A DNA stretch of 64,000 bases from an uncultured Lachnospiraceae bacterium (GTDB lineage: Bacteria; Bacillota; Clostridia; Lachnospirales; Lachnospiraceae), in NCBI GenBank assembly GCA_947648875.1, contig CANSPM010000005.1:1-64000 (forward strand), read 5' to 3'. This document shows, piece by piece, positions 41,887 through 51,283 of the stretch. The notes beneath the pieces are model-generated. The model worked only from the letters and a program-made list of their open reading frames with translations, was not told the DNA's origin and searched no databases. A program made the position numbers and the translations under genes. How positions within the stretch are numbered: the stretch's first letter is position 1; the number at the start of each line of letters is the position of its first letter.

Positions 41887-42083
41887 AGTCATATACCTCC
41901 TCCAAGTCGTTTCTTTACCGCGTTTCATCCGAATTATAGCACAAACCCTCCGAAAAAACAATAGAATACACACTCTGCCAGAAGTCTATTGTCATGAACA
42001 ACACAAAAGCCCAACCGGTCAAGGCGGGCTTTCGCTGGAACAACAAAGTCTATTTCTCGTCAGTATAACATGTTTCCGGAATG

Positions 42084-42404
42084 CTAATCCGCATCACAAC
42101 CGCAGGTCTCACCGCTGGAAATGCTGGGGAAATTGTTCCACGCGGAGGGTCCGCCCTGCCTACAGTCATGGTCGTGATCATCATGGTGGTCATGATGATC
42201 ATGATGGTCATGGCAGTCGTGGTCATCATGCATGGCCGGACATCTCACAGGACCACGATTTTCCCTCATACAGGGGCAATCGTTGTCACAATGCCGATCT
42301 CTCCGGCAGCAATTATTGCAGCTTCCACCGCATCCACAGCTACCTCCCCAACTGTTTTGGCAGCCGCCGCAGGTCAGCAGCAAAAGGATAATCAGACAAT
42401 TCAT
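42084..42404 (-). CDS. Small Cys/His/Asp-rich protein, putative metal binding
   Basis: CGGCQNSWGGSCGCGGSCNNCC and HDDHDCHDHHDHHDHHDDHDHDC; AGGAAG RBS 8 nt before ATG. Confidence 0.65.
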   Translation of the reverse strand: MNCLIILLLLTCGGCQNSWGGSCGCGGSCNNCCRRDRHCDNDCPCMRENRGPVRCPAMHDDHDCHDHHDHHDHHDDHDHDCRQGGPSAWNNFPSISSGETCGCDAD

Positions 42405-42455
42405 ATGCTATGCTTCCTATCCGTCTTTGTTACTTTATCCTATGCCACAAATACA

Positions 42456-44567
42456 TTAATGTTCCTGATCCGCCTGTCTGTTTCCGCTATAATAAACAGT
42501 AATACTCCTGGGACCGGTCCGCAGTACCTGCCCTTCCGCAGTCGCCTGCCCCTTCTCCTGATCTGCCTGCGTCTTTGCCGCATCCGCTCTACCTGCCTGT
42601 CCTGCCTCTGTGCAAAGCACCTTTCTCCATATTTGTCCTCTGGGAAGCCTGGGCAACGCAAAATCGTGGCTTTCCCAATGCATGTTTACCGCGATATACC
42701 AGCAACCCTCATCCTTTTCCTTGCCATAAACGCCATTCAGCAGAATGCCGATGTGACGGTTATAGGCATCCCAGACAGGTCTCCAGGCCTCCGAGCCATG
42801 ATAGGACAGATCCGGACTCCCACAGGAGATGTAATCCATCAGGCGACACTCCCGCTCCAAATGAAAAATACTGTGCTGTCTGCGCAGACAGATCAACTCC
42901 CGCACAAAAGCATACAGATCGCCATGCCTCTCCCGTTCATTCCAATTTACCCAAGTCACTGCGTTATCCTGACAGTAAGGATTATTATTGCCCCTCTGGG
43001 TCCGCCCAAACTCATCCCCCATGAAAAAATAGGGAGTCCCCTGAGATAACATAAGCAGGGTGAACGCATTGCGCAGCTGCTTCATCCGCAGGATCTGTAT
43101 CTGTTTTTTGCGGGAAGCCCCTTCCGCGCCGCAATTCCAGCTGTAATTGGAGTCGCTGCCATCCCTGTTGTTCTCTCCATTGTCCTCATTGTGTTTCCTG
43201 TCATAAGAAACCATATCCATCATGGTAAAGCCTGCATAATCCGCAAAATAGTTAATCACGCCCTTTTGGCGGGGATTGCACCGCATTCTCTGCATAGCCG
43301 CATACAGCATACCCTCATCCCCCTTCAAAAAGCGTCTCATCTCCTGCTGGAAACCCTCATTATAGACAGCCAGATTTCGATACCTTGGTGTTTTTTCATA
43401 GCCATAAATCTGCTCTGTAGGGAAATCATAATACCAAATCTTTCTGTCACAGAGAGCCGGGTCCGACGCTATCGCATGACTCTGTAACGCTCCCCCCATC
43501 AGATGAAAACCATCCACATGGTAAGTCCAACTCCAGTAGCGCAGTATGTTCAGGATTTCATCCGTGGGGATATGATCCGGAAAATAGAACTGTAAAATAA
43601 TCTCCATCCCTCTGGCATGCAACGCCTTCACCAAATCCTTAAGTTCCGTGGCAACATCATCTGTAGCGGCATAACCTCGTTTGGGCGCGTAATAGTACCC
43701 CTCCTGGTATCCCCAGTAGTTCAGCCTGGCCTGGCCACAGGCCTCCTGTTTCTCCTTGTGGGGACGTTTTCTGCCTCCCACAGCCTGTCCATCTTCTCCC
43801 TGGGATTCGGACTGACTACGAGATTGGATTTGTCCCTGTGCTCTGACTCGGTCCTGTGAACCAAATTGCCCCTGTGCGTCAATTTGCTCCTTGGGTTCGA
43901 ACCGTTCCTGCGATTTGGCAGGCTCCGGCATTCCGGTCTGCATCTGCGCCTCACATGCCACATGTTTCATCCACGGCGCATCAGCGATCCCCGTCTCCAG
44001 CCGCTCCGATTCTATCTGTTCATAGATGGGTTGCAATTCTATTGTGGTAATTCCAAGCTGTTGTAGGTAATTCAATTTTTCTCCGATTCCCGCAAAAGTC
44101 CCTCTGTTCTTTACACCTGATGAACTATGCATGGTAAAACCCCTGACATGCATGCCATAGCAGATCACATCTTCGTAGGAGATTCTGGGACAGGCATCCC
44201 CCTCCCAGTCATAGGGGGTATCGTTAATTACCGCCCGATAATCTCTGGGACTGTGAGGCGCGCCATATTTCCCCTTGATTTCAAAAGCACGGGCCCAACG
44301 GTCAGGAAACACCTTGTTTCCACTATAAAACAGATAACTGATCCGCTCCGCAGGAACTCCCGTGAGTACACCATACCGAACATTACCCAGTCTGTCCTGA
44401 GGCCTAAATGCATACTTTTTAAGTAGTCTGCCGCTCTCTCTCTGGTAGACCAACACGCCGCAGTCTTCCTCCTTGGAGGGAAAAGAAACCCTGATGCCGT
44501 TCATTTCCCGCCCAAATGAATACGCCCCGTAAGGGAATGGAAAATTCAAATATGTCATTTCGCCCAT
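42456..44567 (-). CDS. GH13 glycogen-debranching/alpha-amylase family protein (GlgX-like)
   Basis: ITTIELQPIYE, YWGYQEGYYYAPKRGYA, VDGFHLMGG, QGTPYFFMGDEFGRTQRGNNNPYCQDN; start chosen at MGEMTYLNFP. Confidence 0.85.
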   Translation of the reverse strand: MGEMTYLNFPFPYGAYSFGREMNGIRVSFPSKEEDCGVLVYQRESGRLLKKYAFRPQDRLGNVRYGVLTGVPAERISYLFYSGNKVFPDRWARAFEIKGKYGAPHSPRDYRAVINDTPYDWEGDACPRISYEDVICYGMHVRGFTMHSSSGVKNRGTFAGIGEKLNYLQQLGITTIELQPIYEQIESERLETGIADAPWMKHVACEAQMQTGMPEPAKSQERFEPKEQIDAQGQFGSQDRVRAQGQIQSRSQSESQGEDGQAVGGRKRPHKEKQEACGQARLNYWGYQEGYYYAPKRGYAATDDVATELKDLVKALHARGMEIILQFYFPDHIPTDEILNILRYWSWTYHVDGFHLMGGALQSHAIASDPALCDRKIWYYDFPTEQIYGYEKTPRYRNLAVYNEGFQQEMRRFLKGDEGMLYAAMQRMRCNPRQKGVINYFADYAGFTMMDMVSYDRKHNEDNGENNRDGSDSNYSWNCGAEGASRKKQIQILRMKQLRNAFTLLMLSQGTPYFFMGDEFGRTQRGNNNPYCQDNAVTWVNWNERERHGDLYAFVRELICLRRQHSIFHLERECRLMDYISCGSPDLSYHGSEAWRPVWDAYNRHIGILLNGVYGKEKDEGCWYIAVNMHWESHDFALPRLPRGQIWRKVLCTEAGQAGRADAAKTQADQEKGQATAEGQVLRTGPRSITVYYSGNRQADQEH

Positions 44568-44687
44568 GTTTTCCTCTCCTGTTTTTCGTCCCACAGATTG
44601 CCCTACTGCGCTTTTGCCTCGGAATCTGCTGAATTTCATTCTTATATATACTGATTATAGCCTATTTCTTGTAATATGTAAATCTTG

Positions 44688-44716
44688 TTGCAATAAAAAA
44701 AACAATATTGTACAAT
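44688..44716 (+). promoter_or_regulatory. Putative promoter for the DUF1292 gene
   Basis: TTGCAA-N17-TACAAT, 47 bp upstream of ATG. Confidence 0.65.
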
Positions 44717-44762
44717 AAACCTATAACCTGCTATATGTCATTACAGAAAGAGAGGATATTAT

Positions 44763-45083
44763 ATGGCAAAAAACGAAGAACCCCTTGAGGAAATGACTGT
44801 GGAGCTGTCTCTGGATAATGGTCAGGATGTAACCTGCGCCGTCATCACAATCCTGGAAGTGGAGGGACAAGATTATATCGTCCTGCTGCCCCTGGATGAA
44901 AAGGGAGAGAACCAGGATGGTGAGGTGTGGTTCTACCGCTATAGCGAAAATCCTGACGATCCCAATGAGGAGCCGGAGTTGGACTATATCGACAGCGACG
45001 ATGAGTATGAGAAAGTTGCCGATGCCTTTGACGAATTTCTGGACAATCAGGAGTTTGACGAGATCCTGCCGGATGAGGAGTAA
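44763..45083 (+). CDS. DUF1292-type acidic protein
   Basis: MTVELSLDNGQDVTCAVITILEVEGQDYIVLLPLDEKGENQDGEVWFYRY. Confidence 0.88.
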   Translation: MAKNEEPLEEMTVELSLDNGQDVTCAVITILEVEGQDYIVLLPLDEKGENQDGEVWFYRYSENPDDPNEEPELDYIDSDDEYEKVADAFDEFLDNQEFDEILPDEE

Positions 45084-47167
45084 TCTTTTCCTTTCTGGCC
45101 GTCCATCAGGGCGTGCAGAAAGGTCGAGGGCAGCCTGGGGCGTTCCTTCGTCCCGGTCTGGTACAGAAGTTCCAGGCTGTCCCTTGCGCGAGTCATCCCT
45201 ACATAGAACAGCCTTCTCTCCTCTTCCAGGAGCGTCTCTGTAACAGCTTCCCCTGTTCTGAACTTTGGTATATTTCCCTCGTTGACGTCCATTATAAATA
45301 CCCGGTCATATTCCAGGCCCTTAGCGGCATGCATTGTCAATATATGTAGACCTTCTCTTTTCGCAGCCGCATGGTTTTGGATGTTTTTACTGTTTTGCGC
45401 ATTTCCAGAATTATCTGCCCCCGTGAACCGGGCGGTTGCCTGTTCCTGACTCTGTTCCCAGTTTTTGAAGTTATCATACCCCCTACAGTCTTCCTCCAGC
45501 CAGTCCAACACCTCCAGCCAGTTTTCCAACAGTTCTCTGTTACCCCCTGCTCTCTGGCGCAAATAGTCCTCATATCCAAACCCCCTGCGTATGAAGGTAA
45601 TACCCAGTTCCAGGGAAAAGCGCCCCAGTTGTTCCAGCTTTCTCTCAAACTGTTCCACATCTCTTACAGCCGCCGGATTCTCGTATGGCGCTCCACTGTA
45701 AAACTGTATGATTCGAGCGAAATCCACAACCGGACTACCCATCGCTTCCCTGCCAACCCGAAGCCTGGGACGATTCCAGATTCTCAAAAAGAGCTGTCTC
45801 TCCCTGCATCCGTATGCCGCCCGGAAGTAATCTGTCACATCCCTTGCCACAAAGTGTTCATATACACTGCTGATCTTCTCCCTGGTCACATAGGGGATTC
45901 CTGCCTGCGTAAGCTGCGCCGCAAAAACTCCCATCAGACTGTTGGTACGAAACAGCACAGCGAAACGATCCAATTCCCGGGACGTCTTGCCCTCACATTG
46001 CTCCAGCACGTAAAGCCGCTCCTCCCTGCTCCCCTGAAATCCCTTCACCAGCACGCTGCCGCCCCTCTCCCTTCCTGATGTCAACTTTTTATCCACTCGT
46101 TGTTGATTGCAGGAAATCACTTTGGCCGAGGCATCCACAATCTCCGGGGCACAGCGATAGTTCCTGCCCAGTATCACCTGGGACAGGGCACAGATGGAAA
46201 AATCCGTATTGGCATGGTTTTCTCCCATTTCTCTGCCTTTACCCTCTTTGTCCCCCCATGAGCAGGCATCGGTGCTAATGGAAGCTGTATACTCTTCCCG
46301 AAAGCGCCGCATAATATCTGGATCTGCTCCCCGGAAGCCATAGATGGCCTGGTCATCATCCCCCACCACAAACAGATTTCCTTTGGAAGTACAGAGCTTC
46401 TTTAGAATCTCATACTGCATCGGATTGCAGTCCTGAAATTCATCCACCATAATATAACTATACCGCCTGCGCCAATACCGCAAAAGTTCCGTATCATGCC
46501 CAAGTTCCCAATCTGTCAGTGTTAGCAGATCATCCAGATCCATCTGCCTGCGCTGTTCTTTCTGCCGTTCATAGCCTTGGCGAATCTCCTCATAATACTC
46601 TCTCCAAAGTTCTGGCAGCCGCTCCCTGCTCTCATAGGGCCGCCCCGTATTTTTTCCATAACTGATAACCGCCAGTATGCGGCTGATTTCCTCCCGACTC
46701 ACCGGATCAAAATATTGGCTGATCTCTTGCCGCCTTATCTTAATCTCCCGGAGCAGCGGATAGAGGATTCTTTGTTTGTCAGTCTCTCCTATTATGCGAT
46801 AATGGGTATACCTCTCAGAACTTCTGAGAATTTGATAAAAGAAAGAATGAAAAGTCCCGAAACTCACCTGCCCGGCCCGAACATGCACGTCTGCATCTGC
46901 ACAGGCAGGGCATTTCTCTGCCATTTCCATATATCTAATCTGCATGGATCTGGCAGCCTCTCTAGTAAAAGTGATGACCAGAATCTGGTCAGGAGATATC
47001 TGCCGATTCTGTATCAGATGCAGGATGCGGCTGGTCAACACATGCGTTTTGCCGGAGCCGGGGCCTGCTGTCACCAGCATGGGTCCCTCTCCGTGCATCA
47101 CCGCCGTGCGCTGTCTATCACTGAGGCGATTGTACAAATTCGCATCTCCATTCTCCTGATTATGCAT
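45047..47167 (-). CDS. UvrD/PcrA-like superfamily 1 DNA helicase
   Basis: LVTAGPGSGKTHVLTSRI, VDEFQDCNPMQYEIL, VGDDDQAIYGFRGADPDIM, LTMHAAKGLEYDRVFI. Confidence 0.95.
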   Translation of the reverse strand: MHNQENGDANLYNRLSDRQRTAVMHGEGPMLVTAGPGSGKTHVLTSRILHLIQNRQISPDQILVITFTREAARSMQIRYMEMAEKCPACADADVHVRAGQVSFGTFHSFFYQILRSSERYTHYRIIGETDKQRILYPLLREIKIRRQEISQYFDPVSREEISRILAVISYGKNTGRPYESRERLPELWREYYEEIRQGYERQKEQRRQMDLDDLLTLTDWELGHDTELLRYWRRRYSYIMVDEFQDCNPMQYEILKKLCTSKGNLFVVGDDDQAIYGFRGADPDIMRRFREEYTASISTDACSWGDKEGKGREMGENHANTDFSICALSQVILGRNYRCAPEIVDASAKVISCNQQRVDKKLTSGRERGGSVLVKGFQGSREERLYVLEQCEGKTSRELDRFAVLFRTNSLMGVFAAQLTQAGIPYVTREKISSVYEHFVARDVTDYFRAAYGCRERQLFLRIWNRPRLRVGREAMGSPVVDFARIIQFYSGAPYENPAAVRDVEQFERKLEQLGRFSLELGITFIRRGFGYEDYLRQRAGGNRELLENWLEVLDWLEEDCRGYDNFKNWEQSQEQATARFTGADNSGNAQNSKNIQNHAAAKREGLHILTMHAAKGLEYDRVFIMDVNEGNIPKFRTGEAVTETLLEEERRLFYVGMTRARDSLELLYQTGTKERPRLPSTFLHALMDGQKGKDYSSSGRISSNS

Positions 47168-48617
47168 TCTGTAGCATTTCTATGCCCTTGCGGATGCGCC
47201 GCAGGGACTCCTCCTTGCCCAGAATCTCCATGATTTCAGTGGCCCCGGCGGGAGTCATCTGCTTGCCGGACACAGCGGTACGAACCGGCCACATCACAAA
47301 GCCATTCTTGCAGCCCTTCCGCTCCACATACCCGCTCAACACCTGGTACAGAGCGTCATTGCTGTAATTCTCCTGGACCTCCAGGATAGGCAACACCTCC
47401 CTGAGAACCTCCAGCGAAGAAACCGTATCCGTCTTCATCTTTTTATGGTTGTACATGGCCACGTCATACACGGGCATCTCCCTGAAAAAGTCCACCATAT
47501 CAGCAATGTCCGTAAATACTTCCACACGGGTCTTGACCATGGCGGCAATCTTTTTCAGGTCAAAATTCCCGGGCAGCGCCAACCGCAGATAGGGCTCTGC
47601 CATCTCATAGAACACATCAAAATCCATGGCCTTGATATACTCACCGTTCATCCAGCGGAGCTTTACGATATCAAATACAGCAGGAGACTTACTGATGCGA
47701 CGGTAATCAAAATTCTCAATCAGCTCCCGCAAACTGAAAATTTCCCTGTTGTCCTCCGGACTCCACCCCAGGAGCGCAATATAGTTTATAATGGCTTCCG
47801 TCACGAACCCCTGCTCCAAGAGATCCTCAAAAGAAGCATGACCACTTCTCTTAGCTAGCTTCTTATGATTTTCATCGGTGATCAAGGGCAGGTGGATGTA
47901 TACAGGCACCTGCCATCCAAAGGCTTCATACAGACGCACATATTTGGGGGAGGAAGACAGATACTCGTTGCCCCGCACCACATGGGTGATATTCATTGTG
48001 TGATCGTCCACCACATTGGCAAAATTATAAGTGGGGAAGCCATCGGACTTGATCAGAATCATATCATCCAGCTCACTGTTCTCCACCGTGATATCGCCGT
48101 AGAGTTCGTCATGGAAAGTGGTGCTTCCCTCATTGGGAATATTTTGGCGAATCACAAAGGGCCTGCCCGCATTCAGATAATCTTGCACCTCTTCTATGGA
48201 AAGCCCCAGGCAGTGCTTGTCATAAATACGGATCTCCTTGCCTTCCACTACCTCTGTCTTCAGGGAAGCCAGCCTCTCCCTGTCGCAGAAACAGTAATAG
48301 GCCTCTCCCTTGTCGATGAGTTCCTTGGCATATTTCATATAGATGCCTGTTTTCATGCGCTCGCTCTGCACATAAGGACCATATCCGCCGTCCTTATCCG
48401 GCCCTTCGTCATGAACCAGCCCTGTCTTAGCCATGGTGCGGTAGATAATCTCTATGGCTCCGTCCACAAAACGCTCCTGGTCTGTGTCCTCAATGCGAAG
48501 CATAAAATCCCCTCCCGCATGCTTCGCGATCAAAAACTCATATAATGCCGACCGCAGGTTTCCCACATGCATTTTTCCCGTGGGACTGGGGGCATATCTT
48601 GTCCTTATCTTCTCCAT
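47160..48617 (-). CDS. gltX: Glutamyl-tRNA synthetase
   Basis: RYAPSPTGKMHVGNLRSALYEFLIA, FMLRIEDTDQER, KLAKRSGHASF. Confidence 0.95.
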   Translation of the reverse strand: MEKIRTRYAPSPTGKMHVGNLRSALYEFLIAKHAGGDFMLRIEDTDQERFVDGAIEIIYRTMAKTGLVHDEGPDKDGGYGPYVQSERMKTGIYMKYAKELIDKGEAYYCFCDRERLASLKTEVVEGKEIRIYDKHCLGLSIEEVQDYLNAGRPFVIRQNIPNEGSTTFHDELYGDITVENSELDDMILIKSDGFPTYNFANVVDDHTMNITHVVRGNEYLSSSPKYVRLYEAFGWQVPVYIHLPLITDENHKKLAKRSGHASFEDLLEQGFVTEAIINYIALLGWSPEDNREIFSLRELIENFDYRRISKSPAVFDIVKLRWMNGEYIKAMDFDVFYEMAEPYLRLALPGNFDLKKIAAMVKTRVEVFTDIADMVDFFREMPVYDVAMYNHKKMKTDTVSSLEVLREVLPILEVQENYSNDALYQVLSGYVERKGCKNGFVMWPVRTAVSGKQMTPAGATEIMEILGKEESLRRIRKGIEMLQNA

Positions 48618-48787
48618 CTCTCTTTTTCCTTTCTATTATCTATATATGGCGATTAAATCTAACTTACAGACCCTATAAACAGCCATGCTCCTCCATTTCA
48701 GGCCGTTCTTAATTTTTCACGGGAAAGCACACTGTCTGAACCATACTGTTTGATATTTCCTCCTGCTTCTTCGCTGACTATTGAGGA

Positions 48788-50317
48788 TTATTTGATCTCT
48801 GGCTCTGCCTCATCTCTCTTTTGCGGAGGAACCTTATAACGGGCGGATTCTTTAAATTTATTAAGTTCTTTTGCGGCCTGATTCAGCGCAATGTTCGTTC
48901 CAGCTCCCGCAATACAACCGCCCGGACAGGCCATACCCTCTATCAGACATCCGTTTTTCTTGCCTGCCTTGGCCAGCAGCAACACTTTTCGGCACTCCGT
49001 AAGACTCTCGGCGTGCTCTATGTGTACCGCAGTTCCGGGATAGTAGGTTTTGATACACTCCTCAATGGCAGACGACACACCGCCCGCCACTCCATATCCC
49101 CGCCCTGCGGCAGTGGCGTCCTCCATGCGGTCCATGGCCCGGATCTCCTTTACCAAAATGCCCCTGGCCTCGAACATGCCTGCCAATTCCTCAAATGTAA
49201 TGACAAAGTCCACATCGGACCGAACCGAAGCACGCATGGCCTCCAATTTCTTGGACGCACAGGGCCCAATAAACACCACCAGGGCGTCTGCATGCTCCTC
49301 CTTAATCCTTCTGGCTGTGGCCACCATGGGAGTCAGTTCCGGGCTGATTTTGTCGATAGTCTCCGGAAAAAGGCGTTCCGCCATCATAATCCAGGAAGGG
49401 CAGCAGGAAGTCAGGCTGAAAGCCTGTTTACCTGTGGCAACTTCCTGTACATAGTGCTCTGCCTCAGCCATACAGCCCGCATCCGCACCAATGGCTGTCT
49501 CATACACATCCGCAAAGCCCAATTCCTTTAAAGCCGTTTTAAACATATCCGGCGTCACCTCTGATCCAAACTGTCCCACAAAGGCAGGGGCCACCTGGGC
49601 AATCACGCTCCTTCCGGACTGCATGGCCCGAATCAGCTGAAAAATCTGAGATTTGTCCGCCACGGCGCCAAAAGGACAGCTGACCATGCACTGGCCACAG
49701 GATACACACATATCATTGTCAATTACCGCCCTGCCGCGTGCATCGCTCTTGATGGCACCCAGGCCGCATGCCGCCTTACAGGGACGTTCTCTGTGCGTGA
49801 TGGCATCATAAGGGCAAATCTCTTTACATTTACCGCACTTAATGCACTTGTCCTGCTCTATAACAGACTTTCCCTTTACAAAATGAATAGCGCCCTTGGG
49901 GCATACCAACTGACAGGGATGCGCTACACAGCCCATGCAGGTATTGGTGACTTCATACATATTTTCCGGACAGGCGTTACAGGCCGACGGAATCACCTGC
50001 ATCAAAGGAGGCTCGTAGTATTTTTCGGCCACATTGCTCTCCTCCATGCCCTCGGTCAGATGGCCGGGACGTCCTCTGTTCTCCGGTCTCAGGCTCATCC
50101 CCATGGCCAAGCGGATTCTTTCCCGGATAATTGCCCGATCTCTGTATACACTTTCCCAGTATTCAGATTCTTCGTAATCCACCAGCTTGTAGGGCAGGGC
50201 TTCCATATCGTCTTTCAGATTTATGGAGGTATAGGCTAGATTTGCCACCTCCCGAAACACCATGCGCCTGCGCTGCCGAATAGGTGTATCAATTCCTCTC
50301 ATGCTGCTCATAAACAA
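48788..50317 (-). CDS. Monomeric [FeFe]-hydrogenase-like ferredoxin protein (probable group B)
   Basis: 2x[4Fe-4S] ferredoxin motifs; H-cluster motifs TSCCPSW, IGPCASKKLEA, EGMACPGGCIAGAG. Confidence 0.82.
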   Translation of the reverse strand: MFMSSMRGIDTPIRQRRRMVFREVANLAYTSINLKDDMEALPYKLVDYEESEYWESVYRDRAIIRERIRLAMGMSLRPENRGRPGHLTEGMEESNVAEKYYEPPLMQVIPSACNACPENMYEVTNTCMGCVAHPCQLVCPKGAIHFVKGKSVIEQDKCIKCGKCKEICPYDAITHRERPCKAACGLGAIKSDARGRAVIDNDMCVSCGQCMVSCPFGAVADKSQIFQLIRAMQSGRSVIAQVAPAFVGQFGSEVTPDMFKTALKELGFADVYETAIGADAGCMAEAEHYVQEVATGKQAFSLTSCCPSWIMMAERLFPETIDKISPELTPMVATARRIKEEHADALVVFIGPCASKKLEAMRASVRSDVDFVITFEELAGMFEARGILVKEIRAMDRMEDATAAGRGYGVAGGVSSAIEECIKTYYPGTAVHIEHAESLTECRKVLLLAKAGKKNGCLIEGMACPGGCIAGAGTNIALNQAAKELNKFKESARYKVPPQKRDEAEPEIK

Positions 50318-50346
50318 TTCTCCCGCTTCAAAAGATTATCCGGAAA

Positions 50347-50991
50347 CTATGCGATCTGCCCAAGCTGCTCTTTAATGGTACGCAGTTCCGTCTCCAGAAT
50401 ACTGACACGTATTGCTATCATTTCCTTTTCATCATCTGTCTTTGTCGCTTCCCGCAGCCTCCGATATAAATCCTGATGGCCCTCCGCAACGCGCATTATA
50501 CTCGAACGGATCTCATTTTCCAGAGTCAACTTGACAGCTGTAACATCACATTCCAGCTGGTCCTGTTTTTCTTTGAGTTCACCAATTTCATTTTCCAGCC
50601 CTTCAAGCTTTTCCTTAAACCCTCTGAATTCGCTCTCCAGCCTGTCAAGCCTTTCCTTAAATTCTCTGAACTCGCTCTCCAGCCTGTCAAGTCTTTCCTT
50701 AAATTCTCTGAATTCGCTCTCCAACCTGTCAAGTCTTTCCTTAAATTCTCTGAACTCACTCCCCAGCCTGTCAAGCCTTTCCTTAAATTCTCTGAACTCG
50801 CTCTCCAGCCTGTCAAGTCTTCCATTAAATTCCACAAACATGCTCTCCAGCCTGTCAAGTCTTCCATTAAATTCCACAAACATGCTCTCCAGCCTGTCAA
50901 GTCTTCCATTAAATTCCACAAACATACTCTCCAGCTTGTCGATCTTGTCCAGTTTGGCAAGAATCAAATCCAGTTTTTCACTTTCTGTCAT
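50347..50991 (-). CDS. Coiled-coil tandem-repeat protein
   Basis: Repeats LDRLESEFREFKER / LDRLESMFVEFNGR; RBS GGAGGG before MTESEKLD. Confidence 0.8.
   Translation of the reverse strand: MTESEKLDLILAKLDKIDKLESMFVEFNGRLDRLESMFVEFNGRLDRLESMFVEFNGRLDRLESEFREFKERLDRLGSEFREFKERLDRLESEFREFKERLDRLESEFREFKERLDRLESEFRGFKEKLEGLENEIGELKEKQDQLECDVTAVKLTLENEIRSSIMRVAEGHQDLYRRLREATKTDDEKEMIAIRVSILETELRTIKEQLGQIA
50599..50934 (-). repeat. 42-bp tandem repeat array, about 8 copies in two subtypes
   Basis: cctgtcaagYctttccttaaattctctgaactcgctctccag units then cctgtcaagtcttccattaaattccacaaacatgctctccag units. Confidence 0.93.
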
Positions 50992-51283
50992 AACATACCC
51001 TCCATACCTTGTCTGTTGTACAGGAAAAATTCCAGTATTATCCGCATTCCAGATATCTGTCCTGAAAATCTCCTGCCTGTATTCAGTTGCGTTCGGTTTG
51101 AATTTCAAGCATAGATTTCCTGATCTTCTGAAATGAGAAAAGTCCTAGTGAAAAAGAATATATGCTTTGAAAGTATAGTAGCATATGCAAACTGGAATTG
51201 CAAGCGAAATTTTCTCTCCTTAAAGCAATTTCTGCCAGATATTCTGCTTATGGACTTGAAAAATCGCTTTGCAACCCCAATTT

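Noticed and set aside
42168-42235. tcatgg/gatcat-rich stretch considered as a regulatory repeat
   Set aside because: Fully explained by His/Asp codons of the small metal-binding-like protein.
42081-43049. Plus-strand 322-aa ORF
   Set aside because: Antisense to the Cys/His-rich gene and the GH13 gene, which has clear family motifs.
47160-47167. 8-bp overlap between gltX end and helicase start
   Set aside because: Ordinary translational-coupling overlap in a co-directional pair.
50599-50934. Tandem repeats considered as CRISPR
   Set aside because: No variable spacers; contiguous 42-bp in-frame coding repeats.
50476-51136. Plus-strand and other-frame ORFs over the coiled-coil gene
   Set aside because: Open frames are a by-product of the 42-bp (multiple of 3) tandem repeats.
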